Assembly: GCA_045651205.1 (NCBI GenBank)
Contig: JAZRSA010000059.1
Span: forward strand, 1-32,114
DNA: 32,114 nucleotides
Direction: 5' to 3'
From: UMGS1649 sp045651205
GTDB taxonomy: Bacteria; Bacillota; Clostridia; TANB77; CAG-465
The stretch's first letter is position 1, and each line of letters opens with the position of its first letter. The translations under genes were made by a program, and so were the position numbers. Under the pieces are notes generated by a model, which had not been told where the DNA came from, did not search any database, and saw only the letters and a list, made by a program, of their open reading frames with translations. Below, one piece after another: positions 14,653 to 22,046 of this stretch.

Positions 14653-14847
14653 ATGAAAAAAGGATTGAAGATAACATTAATAATATTAGCAATAATTTTT
14701 GCAATATATATACTATTTAATGTTGTATATAAATTATCAGGAGGAACAGATTGTTGTTCTTGTTGTGATGATTCACAAGAAGTGTGTATATCTGCATGTT
14801 GTAGATGTACAATTACAGATAAATTAGAAAAGATTTTTGGTAAATAA
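14653..14847 (+). CDS. Small cysteine-rich single-pass membrane protein (second of pair)
   Basis: A 64-aa protein with the same plan as its neighbour: basic N-terminus (MKKGLK), one hydrophobic helix (~7-28), then a short outer tail. The tail has eight cysteines in 19 residues (34, 35, 37, 38, 45, 49, 50, 52; TDCCSCCDD and SACCRCT). It starts 4 nt after the previous stop, with AGAGGT as ribosome binding site inside the end of that gene, so the two are translationally linked. The paired CC motifs could bind metal or form disulfides. I know of no named family; function is unassigned. Confidence 0.65.
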   Translation: MKKGLKITLIILAIIFAIYILFNVVYKLSGGTDCCSCCDDSQEVCISACCRCTITDKLEKIFGK

Positions 14848-14895
14848 CCAAAATGTATATATAAAAATAAAATTTAAAGATAAGGGGTAGAAAAA

Positions 14896-16812
14896 ATGGC
14901 AGAATATGATGAGAGTCAAATACAAGTCCTTGAAGGATTAGAAGCAGTAAGAAAAAGACCAGGTATGTACATAGGTAGTACTTCGGAAAGAGGATTACAT
15001 CACCTTGTATATGAAATAGTAGACAACGCTGTCGATGAAGCTTTAGCAGGATATTGTAATGAGATAAATGTTGCAATCTTAGAAGATAACAGCATTATGG
15101 TAAAAGATAATGGACGTGGTATACCTTTAGGAATGCATCCAAAACTTGGAATACCAGCTATTGAAGTTGTTTATACAATACTTCACGCAGGTGGTAAATT
15201 CGGTGGAGAAGGATATAAAGTATCTGGTGGTCTTCACGGTGTTGGTGCATCTGTTGTTAACGCATTATCTGAAAAAGTTACAGTAGAAGCTTGTAATGGA
15301 GACGGTGCATATGAAATATCTTTCAAAAGAGGTAAGGTTACTGAAAAACTTCACAAAGTAAGAGATGAAAAGAAACGTGGAACAAAAGTTATATTCAAAC
15401 CAGACCCTGAGATATTTGAACACACTGTATATAATGCAGAAACTCTAGAAACAAGATTTAGAGAAATGGCATTCTTAAATAAAGGTCTTAAAATTACTTT
15501 AGATGATAAACGTGATCCAGAATATAAAGAAAAAGTATTCTATTACGAAGGTGGAGTAATTTCTTTCGTAGAATATATAAACAAGAATAAAGAACTTGTT
15601 TGTCCACCAATATATTTAGAATCTAAAGGTGAAGGAGAAGTAGAAGTTGAAGTAGCACTTCAATATACAACTTCATACAGTGAAAACATATTATCTTTCG
15701 TTAATAACATTAATACTATTGAAGGTGGTACTCACTTAGATGGATTTAAGAGAGGTCTTACTAAAGTATTTAATGATTATGGAAGAAAGTTTAATATTTT
15801 AAAAGAAAAAGATGCTAACTTACAAGGTGATGATATCCGTGAAGGTATAGGAGCAATCGTAAGTGTTAGAGTAAGAGAACCAGAATTTGAAGGACAAACT
15901 AAGACAAAACTTGGTAACAGTGAAGTTCTAGGTATAGTAAACTCTATGATGAATGATAAACTTGCTTCATACTTAGAAGAACATCCTAAGGAAGCAAAAG
16001 CAATTCTAGATAAAGCATTATCTGCATCTCGTGCAAGAGAAGCTGCTAGAAAAGCAAGAGAATTAGTAAGAAGAAAAAGTGTATTAGAATCTACTACATT
16101 ACCAGGTAAACTTGCAGACTGTACAAGTAAAAACCCTGCTGAATGTGAAATATACATCGTCGAGGGAGACTCTGCGGGTGGTAGTGCTAAGCAAGGAAGA
16201 GATAGAAAATTCCAAGCAATACTTCCACTTTGGGGTAAAATGATTAACGTTGAAAAAACAAGAGCAGATAAAATATATGGAAATGAAAAACTAAATCCAG
16301 TTATTACTGCTGTTGGTGCTGGTATTGGAAATGACTTTAATATAGAAAAAATAAGATATGATAAAATAATACTAATGGCCGATGCCGACGTTGACGGTGC
16401 GCACATTAGAACATTGTTATTAACATTCTTCTTTAGATATATGAGACCACTTATAGAAAATGGTAAAGTTTACGCAGCATGTCCTCCATTATTCAAACTT
16501 TCTAAAAAAGGAATGGATGATATCTACTGTTACAATGAACATGCATTAGAAGAAGAATTTAAGAGATTAGAAGAAAAAGGTATAAAAAGAGATAGCGTAA
16601 GTATTCAAAGATATAAAGGTCTTGGAGAAATGAGCTCTGAGCAATTATGGGAAACAACAATGAACCCAGAAAAGAGAACTTTAGTAAGAATAACTATGGA
16701 AGATGCTGTTAAAGCAGATGAAATATTTACAGTTCTTATGGGTGAAGATGTTGAACCAAGAAGAATATTCATTGAAGAAAATGCTAAGTATGTAACTAAC
16801 CTAGATATATAA
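14896..16812 (+). CDS. gyrB: GyrB, DNA gyrase subunit B
   Basis: A 638-aa type II topoisomerase subunit. The ATP-binding GHKL domain holds IVDNAVDEALAGYC (41-54), DNGRGIP (71-77) and GGLHGVGASVVNALS (111-125). The transducer domain follows. The TOPRIM domain has EGDSAGG (423-429) and DADVDGAH (496-503), and the C-terminus is the usual IEENAKYVTNLDI. In the QAILPLWGKMINVEK segment W446 replaces the R of the common LPLRGK; I recall this variant in other Clostridia. Start ATG 14896 has a GGGGTAG ribosome binding site. gyrA does not follow, unlike in most Firmicutes. Confidence 0.97.
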   Translation: MAEYDESQIQVLEGLEAVRKRPGMYIGSTSERGLHHLVYEIVDNAVDEALAGYCNEINVAILEDNSIMVKDNGRGIPLGMHPKLGIPAIEVVYTILHAGGKFGGEGYKVSGGLHGVGASVVNALSEKVTVEACNGDGAYEISFKRGKVTEKLHKVRDEKKRGTKVIFKPDPEIFEHTVYNAETLETRFREMAFLNKGLKITLDDKRDPEYKEKVFYYEGGVISFVEYINKNKELVCPPIYLESKGEGEVEVEVALQYTTSYSENILSFVNNINTIEGGTHLDGFKRGLTKVFNDYGRKFNILKEKDANLQGDDIREGIGAIVSVRVREPEFEGQTKTKLGNSEVLGIVNSMMNDKLASYLEEHPKEAKAILDKALSASRAREAARKARELVRRKSVLESTTLPGKLADCTSKNPAECEIYIVEGDSAGGSAKQGRDRKFQAILPLWGKMINVEKTRADKIYGNEKLNPVITAVGAGIGNDFNIEKIRYDKIILMADADVDGAHIRTLLLTFFFRYMRPLIENGKVYAACPPLFKLSKKGMDDIYCYNEHALEEEFKRLEEKGIKRDSVSIQRYKGLGEMSSEQLWETTMNPEKRTLVRITMEDAVKADEIFTVLMGEDVEPRRIFIEENAKYVTNLDI

Positions 16813-16841
16813 TGTTATATTAATATACCTAAGGAGTATAA

Positions 16842-17564
16842 ATGGAAGAACTTAATAAAGAAATGTTGCCTTCACATATTGCCATCATAATGGATGGCAA
16901 TAGAAGATGGGCAAAAGCTAAAAAATTAACAACTTTAGATGGGCATACAGCTGGAGCAGACAATCTTGAAAAAATAGCTATATATTTAAACAAGATTGGA
17001 GTAAGATACATGACAGTGTATGCTTTTTCCACAGAGAACTGGAAAAGAAGTAAAGATGAAGTAGCAGCACTTATGATGCTTTTAAGAACTCGTCTTGCAA
17101 AGATGATAGAGAATAAAGATTTTGATAACATCAGAATAAAAGTAATAGGTGAAAAAGAAAATGTTCCTAAAGATGTAGTAGAAGGAATAGAAAAAATAGT
17201 TGAAAAAACAAAAAACAATACAGGACTTACATTAAACATTGCTTTTAATTATGGTGGTAGAGCAGAATTAGTGCATGCAACAAAAGAAATTGCAAAATTA
17301 GTTAAAGCAGGAAAGCTAAATGTAGAAGATATTAACGAAGACACTATATCTAATATGTTATATACTGCAGGTGAACCTGATCCGGATCTTATGATAAGAA
17401 CTAGTTATGAATTAAGAACAAGTAATTTCTTACCATGGCAATTATCTTATTCAGAATTTTATTTCACAGAAAAACATTGGCCAGATTTTAATGAACAAGA
17501 AATGAATAAAGCAATAATTGAATATGCAAAGAGAAATAGACGTTTTGGTGGAAACAGTAAATAA
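16842..17564 (+). CDS. uppS: UppS-type isoprenyl (undecaprenyl) diphosphate synthase
   Basis: A 240-aa cis-prenyltransferase that makes the C55 lipid carrier for peptidoglycan and teichoic acids. Conserved blocks are IIMDGNRRWAK (15-25, with catalytic D18), GHTAGADN, TVYAFSTENWKRS, LNIAFNYGGRAELV and the IPP-binding RTSYELRTSNF...WPDF (~186-220). Y189 stands where family members usually have G (RTSGE or RTGGE), which is unusual. AAGGAG precedes ATG 16842, 29 nt after gyrB, and a strong terminator follows. uppS usually sits with frr, cdsA and dxr, so its place behind gyrB is atypical. Confidence 0.95.
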   Translation: MEELNKEMLPSHIAIIMDGNRRWAKAKKLTTLDGHTAGADNLEKIAIYLNKIGVRYMTVYAFSTENWKRSKDEVAALMMLLRTRLAKMIENKDFDNIRIKVIGEKENVPKDVVEGIEKIVEKTKNNTGLTLNIAFNYGGRAELVHATKEIAKLVKAGKLNVEDINEDTISNMLYTAGEPDPDLMIRTSYELRTSNFLPWQLSYSEFYFTEKHWPDFNEQEMNKAIIEYAKRNRRFGGNSK

Positions 17565-17571
17565 TACAAAT

Positions 17572-17609
17572 AAAAAAGCAAATAGTTTTAATTAACTATT
17601 TGCTTTTTT
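17572..17609 (+). terminator. Strong terminator after uppS
   Basis: AAAAAAGCAAATAGTT (17572-17587) pairs perfectly with AACTATTTGCTTTTTT (17594-17609) around a 6-nt loop and ends in six T. It closes the dnaA-to-uppS rightward group and separates it from the following orphan gene. Confidence 0.88.
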
Positions 17610-17647
17610 GTGCGTTTTGTAATATAAAAAGGATAGAGGGAAACTTT

Positions 17648-19048
17648 ATGAATAAAAAATTTAAGATGGATGAACTTCCACCTGAATTACAAACTTTAGT
17701 TGATCAATACATAGAGGCAAAACAATCGTTATATGGATACGATGAAGAAACTTTGAGTAAAAAAGTAAGTCATTTGTATGAAAATATACGAAGTGTTACT
17801 GTAACAAGTAAATTAACTGGTTTAGTAAAAGGATATTATAAGCCAAAAGCTAAAACATTAACAATTTCTGAAGCTACTTGGCTTAACGGATTAGATAAAG
17901 AAACGTTTATACACGAATTAAATCATGCTTGGAATACAGATAAAAATAGAATAAATATATTGCCAAGAAAATGGAGTGCAGAAAAGAAAAGAAAATACAC
18001 CACATTAAATGAAATGATAAATGAAGCTGAAACACAAATACTAATCGGAAAGAATGAACCAGAGAAGGAAACTGCGAAGGTTGGTATTAGTGCAGCATCA
18101 GCTATAGTAGGAAATAGTGGTGGTAGTGCTTTAGATTCAGGGTTAAAAGCGCCTGGTAGATTTCATTGTTATTCAGATGTAGAATGTTTATTCGAAACAT
18201 TGGTAACAGTATCAAATACAACTCCTATTGAGTTTTTGAAAGCTATTGATGGAAAAGACGTAGATGGAATTGCTGAGTTTATGGCTAAGAGAACTGGTCA
18301 TACAAAAGATAGAATGTTAGAGTACATAGATGTTATTGCAGAAAACACATATGTTAGTAAGAATAATAAAGATAAAAAAACAGAAGAAAGATTTCAAGCT
18401 ATATATGATGAAAGTGCTAGATTAATAGAAGAAAGTACTCTACTAGATGAAATAAAAAGTGAAAATCATGAAAAATTATCTTGCGTACAAGATAGATTAA
18501 TATTAACATCAGGTGTATATAGAACATATATAGGGAAAGAAAAAGGAGAAGAACTTAAAAAAGCAAGAAGATTAATGATAGGATCTAGAAGGGATAAAGA
18601 AAAGCTAGAGACTATTAAAGAAAAAGCAGAACAAGGTGAACTAAATGGACCTGAAACATTTTTAGAAAAAGCAAGAACAATAATAAGACATCCAGAATAT
18701 AGTAAAAAACTTTCTCCTTTTGTGCAGCCAGACTGGGGAGATGAGGGTATTAAGAAAATAGATATCCAAAAATCAGGAAGAATCTTATTACTAGATCATT
18801 CTATAGATGATAGAAGCATTTTTAGAAAAATAATGGATAGATTTAAATCTAGAAATGTTCCTAAAATGGCAGTGGCAAAGTCAGTCCAGTTAAAACCTAT
18901 TGCTATGGTAGAACCACAAATGACCAAATTATCAGAGATTAATAACCTTGAAGAAATTACTAATTACTATGAGTCAACAGAACAAAATATAGCGGTAGAT
19001 GGTATGAATATGGACAGTAAAACTAATGAAGTAGAAGAAATATTTTAA
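17648..19048 (+). CDS. Putative cytoplasmic zinc metallopeptidase (HELNH zincin), family unrecognised
   Basis: A 466-aa protein with no signal peptide or membrane helix. Residues 89-93 read HELNH (in ETFIHELNHAW), the HExxH zinc motif. LNEMINEAETQ at 120-130 offers a thermolysin-like NEAxT glutamate as a third ligand, ~33 residues downstream. Residues ~170-235 look like a helical segment that often completes such folds. The C-terminal half (240-466) is charged, helical and unfamiliar, with a Met/Asn-rich tail. ATG 17648 follows GAGGG at 17636-17640; upstream in-frame codons overlap the uppS terminator. No close partner gene is present. A zincin fold is likely, but the substrate is unknown. 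Confidence 0.7.
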   Translation: MNKKFKMDELPPELQTLVDQYIEAKQSLYGYDEETLSKKVSHLYENIRSVTVTSKLTGLVKGYYKPKAKTLTISEATWLNGLDKETFIHELNHAWNTDKNRINILPRKWSAEKKRKYTTLNEMINEAETQILIGKNEPEKETAKVGISAASAIVGNSGGSALDSGLKAPGRFHCYSDVECLFETLVTVSNTTPIEFLKAIDGKDVDGIAEFMAKRTGHTKDRMLEYIDVIAENTYVSKNNKDKKTEERFQAIYDESARLIEESTLLDEIKSENHEKLSCVQDRLILTSGVYRTYIGKEKGEELKKARRLMIGSRRDKEKLETIKEKAEQGELNGPETFLEKARTIIRHPEYSKKLSPFVQPDWGDEGIKKIDIQKSGRILLLDHSIDDRSIFRKIMDRFKSRNVPKMAVAKSVQLKPIAMVEPQMTKLSEINNLEEITNYYESTEQNIAVDGMNMDSKTNEVEEIF

Positions 19049-19065
19049 TATTAATAATAATTATG

Positions 19066-19094
19066 TTGACAAACAAATAAAATTATGTTACAAT
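19066..19094 (+). promoter_or_regulatory. Sigma-A promoter of the infC-rpmI-rplT operon
   Basis: TTGACA (19066-19071), a 17-bp spacer and TACAAT (19089-19094). Transcription should begin near 19101 and produce a leader of about 140 nt before infC. Confidence 0.85.
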
Positions 19095-19100
19095 TTAACC

Positions 19101-19220
19101 CGTAAAGCAGAAGAAGTCTTCTCACCTTGTGGTTTTGTCTTAACAGGGTATACAATTTAATATCTTAGATATTGGGATAAATTGTAGAGGAGAAGATTGC
19201 ATGCTTGCAATCTTTTTTTA
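19101..19220 (+). promoter_or_regulatory. L20-type leader with terminator (transcription attenuator) before infC
   Basis: The leader contains alternative pairings. TCTTCTC (~19117-19123) can pair with GAGAAGA (19190-19196), and ACAATTTA (~19152-19159) with TAAATTGT (~19178-19185). The final hairpin AAGATTGC/GCAATCTT (19193-19200 and 19207-19214) runs into seven T. GAGAAGA overlaps the terminator stem, so forming one structure excludes the other. This matches the Firmicute L20 leader, in which excess L20 promotes termination. The fit is from memory of the element and its position, not a covariance search. Confidence 0.7.
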
Positions 19221-19242
19221 TTGTTTATGGAGGTGTATTGAT

Positions 19243-19758
19243 ATTAAACAAGACTTTCTAATAAATGAACAAATCAGAGTAGCTGAAGTTGAAGTTATTG
19301 GAACTAATGGTGAAAGATTAGGAAGAATGAGCACAGCAGAAGCTATAGATAAAGCTTATGATGAAGATATGGATTTAGTTATGGTTGCACCAAACGGAAA
19401 TCCACCAGTATGTAAGATACTAAATTATAGCAAGTTCAAGTTTGAAATGGCTAAAAAAGAAAAAGAAGCTAAGAAAAACCAAAAGGTAGTTGAAATTAAA
19501 GAAATAAGACTATCAGCAACAATCGATGTACATGACTTAGAAGTTAAAGCAAAAAATGCTAATAAATTTCTAATGAATGGAGATAAAGTTAAGGTTTCAC
19601 TTAAGTTTAAGGGAAGAGAAGTTAGGTTCATTGAAAAAGGTAAAGAAACAATTCTTAAATTTGTTTCAATGCTTGAAGCAGGCCAAATAGACAAAGAACC
19701 AAAACTAGAAGGCAAATTCTTAAATGTAATAGTGTTACCAAAAGACAGCAAAAAATAA
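19243..19758 (+). CDS. infC: Translation initiation factor IF-3, with an ATT start codon
   Basis: A 171-aa protein with the N-terminal domain (FLINEQIRVAEVEVIG..., then DLVMVAPNGNPPVCKILNYSKFKFE), a lysine-rich linker and the C-terminal domain (KEIRLSATIDVHDLEVKAKNANKFL, KVKVSLKFKGRE). IF-3 checks the initiator codon and keeps 30S subunits free. No ATG, GTG or TTG in frame suits the family. ATT 19243 is 7 nt after GGAGGTG (19229-19235) and gives I-K-Q-D-F-L-I-N-E, aligned with B. subtilis IF-3, which also starts at ATT. A rare start lets IF-3 limit its own synthesis. rpmI follows after 15 nt. Confidence 0.93.
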   Translation: MKQDFLINEQIRVAEVEVIGTNGERLGRMSTAEAIDKAYDEDMDLVMVAPNGNPPVCKILNYSKFKFEMAKKEKEAKKNQKVVEIKEIRLSATIDVHDLEVKAKNANKFLMNGDKVKVSLKFKGREVRFIEKGKETILKFVSMLEAGQIDKEPKLEGKFLNVIVLPKDSKK

Positions 19759-19773
19759 AAGGAGGAATAGATT

Positions 19774-19971
19774 ATGCCTAAAATGAAAACTCACAGTAGT
19801 TCAAAGAAAAGATTATCAGTATTAAAATCTGGTAAAGTTAAAAAAACAACTGCAAACAGAGCACACAAATTAACAGGAAAGAGCTCTAAAAGAAAAATGG
19901 CTTTAAAAGGAGCATCTTATGTAGATTCTGCAAACAAGTCAGCAGTTAAGAAATTATTACCTTATGCATAA
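19774..19971 (+). CDS. rpmI: 50S ribosomal protein L35
   Basis: A 65-aa basic protein with the L35 pattern MPKMKTHSSSKKRLSV, ANRAHKLTGKSSKRKM and KKLLPYA at the end. AAAGGAGG precedes ATG 19774. It lies between infC and rplT in the universally conserved operon. Confidence 0.97.
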   Translation: MPKMKTHSSSKKRLSVLKSGKVKKTTANRAHKLTGKSSKRKMALKGASYVDSANKSAVKKLLPYA

Positions 19972-20006
19972 TTAAGGGACTTTAGTAAAAAAGGAGGAAA
20001 AACAAA

Positions 20007-20354
20007 ATGGCAAGAGTTAAAGGAGCAGTTACAACAAGAGCTAGAAGAAAAAGCGTATTAAAAAGAGCTAAAGGATATTTTGGAGCAAAGAGCATAAGAT
20101 TTAGAATGGCTAACCAAGCTGTTATGAAATCTGGACAATATGCATTTGTTGGAAGAAAAAATAAGAAAAGAGATTTTAGAAGATTATGGATTGCAAGAAT
20201 AAATGCTGCAGCTAGAATCAATGGAATTTCTTACAGCAGATTAATGGATGGTCTTAAAAAGAAAAACATCAACATTAACAGAAAAATGCTTGCTGAAATG
20301 GCAGTAAACGATGCTAACGGTTTTGCTAAATTAGTAGAAACAGTTAAAGCTTAA
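20007..20354 (+). CDS. rplT: 50S ribosomal protein L20 (operon autorepressor)
   Basis: A 115-aa protein starting MARVKGAVTTRARRKSVLKRA, with the globular RDFRRLWIARINAAARINGISYSRLM at ~55-80. It binds 23S rRNA early in 50S assembly. In low-GC Gram-positives it also binds the infC leader mRNA to stop transcription, which fits the leader found here. AAGGAGG precedes ATG 20007, 35 nt after rpmI. Length is close to the usual 118. Confidence 0.97.
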   Translation: MARVKGAVTTRARRKSVLKRAKGYFGAKSIRFRMANQAVMKSGQYAFVGRKNKKRDFRRLWIARINAAARINGISYSRLMDGLKKKNININRKMLAEMAVNDANGFAKLVETVKA

Positions 20355-20384
20355 TAAAAAATTGAAGTTTAAGGGGGAAATCAA

Positions 20385-20942
20385 ATGATATTTGCAGGAG
20401 ATTTTAGAAATGGAACTACATTCGAAATGGACTCTCAAGTTTATAGAGTAGTAGAATTCCAACATGTTAAACCAGGTAAAGGTGCCGCTTTCGTAAGAAC
20501 TAAACTTAAAAACGTTATAGTTGGTACTACAATGGAAAAAACATTCAACCCATCAGAAAAAGTAGAAGAAGTATCAATCACTACAAGTGAAATGCAATAC
20601 TTATACAATGATGGCGAAACTTATACTTTCATGGATAATAACACATATGAGCAAGTAGAACTTAACAAATCAGCAATAGAAGACATACTTCCATATTTAT
20701 TAGACAATATGAACGTTAAAGTATTATCTTACAAAGGTAACATATTCGGTGTTGAACCACCTACTTTTGTAGAATTAGAAGTAACATATACAGAACCAGG
20801 AATAAAAGGAGCAACAGCTACTGGATCTACAAAACCAGCAACAGTTGAAACTGGAGCATCATTCCAAGTACCTTTATTCGTAGAAATCGGTGACAAAATA
20901 AGAATCGATACAAGAACTGGCGAATATATGGAAAGAGTTTAA
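20385..20942 (+). CDS. efp: Elongation factor P
   Basis: A 185-aa protein with three beta-barrel domains. The first holds HVKPGKGAAFVRTK with K32 at the tip, the lysine modified in several bacteria. The last ends in the signature IGDKIRIDTRTGEYMERV. It relieves ribosome stalling at polyproline. GGGGG precedes ATG 20385 and a terminator lies 12 nt past the stop. It is 30 nt after rplT, so it may share that transcript. The usual neighbour of efp (a prolidase-type peptidase) is absent. Confidence 0.97.
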   Translation: MIFAGDFRNGTTFEMDSQVYRVVEFQHVKPGKGAAFVRTKLKNVIVGTTMEKTFNPSEKVEEVSITTSEMQYLYNDGETYTFMDNNTYEQVELNKSAIEDILPYLLDNMNVKVLSYKGNIFGVEPPTFVELEVTYTEPGIKGATATGSTKPATVETGASFQVPLFVEIGDKIRIDTRTGEYMERV

Positions 20943-20953
20943 TTAAAAAATAT

Positions 20954-20989
20954 AAAAATGACTTTAGATTTTTCTAAGGTCGTTTTTTT
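20954..20989 (+). terminator. Terminator after efp
   Basis: ATGACTTTAG (20958-20967) and CTAAGGTCGT (20974-20983) pair through one internal G-U and flanking A/T pairs, and seven T follow (20983-20989). It ends the infC-rplT-efp transcription unit. Confidence 0.75.
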
Positions 20990-21024
20990 GTAAAAAAATA
21001 AAAGAATCAAAGTAACAAATAAGA

Positions 21025-21198
21025 CTAAGATTCTTCTTCTAAATTTTCTAATGCTACTTTTACAGCTTCAATAACAAATGCAGTAAAAGTACATTCTTTA
21101 CCTGAAATTACACTTTCAATATCTTCGATTATATTATTTGGGAAACGAATACATTTATTAGTGGTAGGTGGTACTGCTGGAATTTTAAATTTCTTCAT
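21025..21198 (-). CDS. Small ribbon-helix-helix (Arc/CopG-like) DNA-binding protein
   Basis: A 57-aa protein encoded against the prevailing direction. After a proline-rich start (MKKFKIPAVPPTTN) comes a beta strand KCIRFP, a helix NNIIEDIESVIS and a second helix FTAFVIEAVKVALENLEEE. This is the ribbon-helix-helix plan; I recall similar small proteins with the FSAFVIEAV motif. GAGGTG is spaced 5 nt from ATG 21198, supporting translation. It has no toxin or other partner next to it. Its 5' side faces the zinc-ribbon gene at 21328, so it may act on the shared intergenic region; that is inference. Confidence 0.75.
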   Translation of the reverse strand: MKKFKIPAVPPTTNKCIRFPNNIIEDIESVISGKECTFTAFVIEAVKVALENLEEES

Positions 21199-21327
21199 TT
21201 AAACACCTCATATATACATTATTTACCAAAAGTATATAAGAAATTTGTCGTATTTTATGCATAGCAAATGTAATGCATTAAAAAATGTAAAATAATGTTA
21301 GAATTTGGGTATGGGGAGGTAAATAAA

Positions 21328-21945
21328 ATGGGAATGAAAAAATGTAAAGAATGTGGAGAGGAAGTTAGTTCTTCAGCTAAAGCTTGTCCAAAATGCGGAA
21401 AAGATCAAAGAAATTTCTTTAAGAAACACCCAGTACTAAGTATAATAGGAATAATTGTTGTATTGGGTATAGTATTAGGTGCAGGTAGTACATCAAATGA
21501 ACCTAAAAATACATTAAATAATAATACAAATACAGAAAATACAACTACTACAACACCAGTAAAAACAGAGTTTGTTGATGGAGAAATATATGAAGACAGC
21601 TATATAGCAATAAAATATGTATCTAAAAATGCTAATTTTACAAAATACAGCAAGTATGCAGATGTAAAGAAAACACAAAAGGTAATTCAAGCAACATTTG
21701 AATTTGAAAATGTTGGTGAAACAGATCAACTTGTATCAAGTTATGATTTTGAGTGTTATGCAGATGGATATGCATGTGAGACTTTTTACTCAGTAGATGA
21801 TTCTAGTTTTTCAGCAAATTTATCTACAGGTAAGAAAACAAAAGGAAATGTATATTTTTTAGTTCCAAAGGATGCTAAAGAAATATATTTAGAATATGAA
21901 ACAGATTTTTGGTCAGATGAGAAGATAAAATTTGTTGTACAATAA
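21328..21945 (+). CDS. Zinc-ribbon membrane protein with a DUF4352-like outer domain
   Basis: A 205-aa protein. The N-terminus is a double-CxxC zinc ribbon, KKCKECGEEVSSSAKACPKCGKD (C at 5, 8, 20, 23). One hydrophobic helix (~36-53) follows, then an Asn/Thr-rich linker, and then a beta-sandwich-like domain (~90-205) with IQATFEFENVGETDQLV...DFECYADGYAC resembling DUF4352. The domain is probably extracytoplasmic. ATG 21328 has GGGGAGG 8 nt upstream; in-frame codons from 21295 lie before that site. A strong terminator follows, so it is a single-gene unit. Function unknown; the family is common in Firmicutes. Confidence 0.75.
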   Translation: MGMKKCKECGEEVSSSAKACPKCGKDQRNFFKKHPVLSIIGIIVVLGIVLGAGSTSNEPKNTLNNNTNTENTTTTTPVKTEFVDGEIYEDSYIAIKYVSKNANFTKYSKYADVKKTQKVIQATFEFENVGETDQLVSSYDFECYADGYACETFYSVDDSSFSANLSTGKKTKGNVYFLVPKDAKEIYLEYETDFWSDEKIKFVVQ

Positions 21946-21953
21946 AACAAAAC

Positions 21954-21980
21954 AAAAAGAGAGCAATCGCTCTCTTTTTT
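21954..21980 (+). terminator. Terminator after the zinc-ribbon gene
   Basis: AAAAAGAGAGC (21954-21964) and GCTCTCTTTTT (21969-21979) form a perfect 11-bp stem with an AATC loop, ending in six T. Confidence 0.88.
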
Positions 21981-22020
21981 ATGCATATTTATGTGGTGTG
22001 TAGAAATTTGCAAGATATTG

Positions 22021-22029
22021 TGGTACAAT
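22021..22029 (+). promoter_or_regulatory. Candidate extended -10 promoter for miaB
   Basis: TGGTACAAT gives a TGn extension plus a one-mismatch -10 (TACAAT), 18 nt before the miaB start, after the preceding terminator. No good -35 is spaced 17 bp upstream. The short distance leaves a leader of only about 11 nt, and the ribosome binding site CAGGTG lies just beyond. Confidence 0.4.
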
Positions 22030-22046
22030 ACTAACCAGGTGAAAAT

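Noticed and set aside
15777..16406. 209-codon open frame on the minus strand inside gyrB
   Set aside because: It is the antisense shadow of a strongly conserved gene, an effect of A/T-rich codon use, with no start signals.
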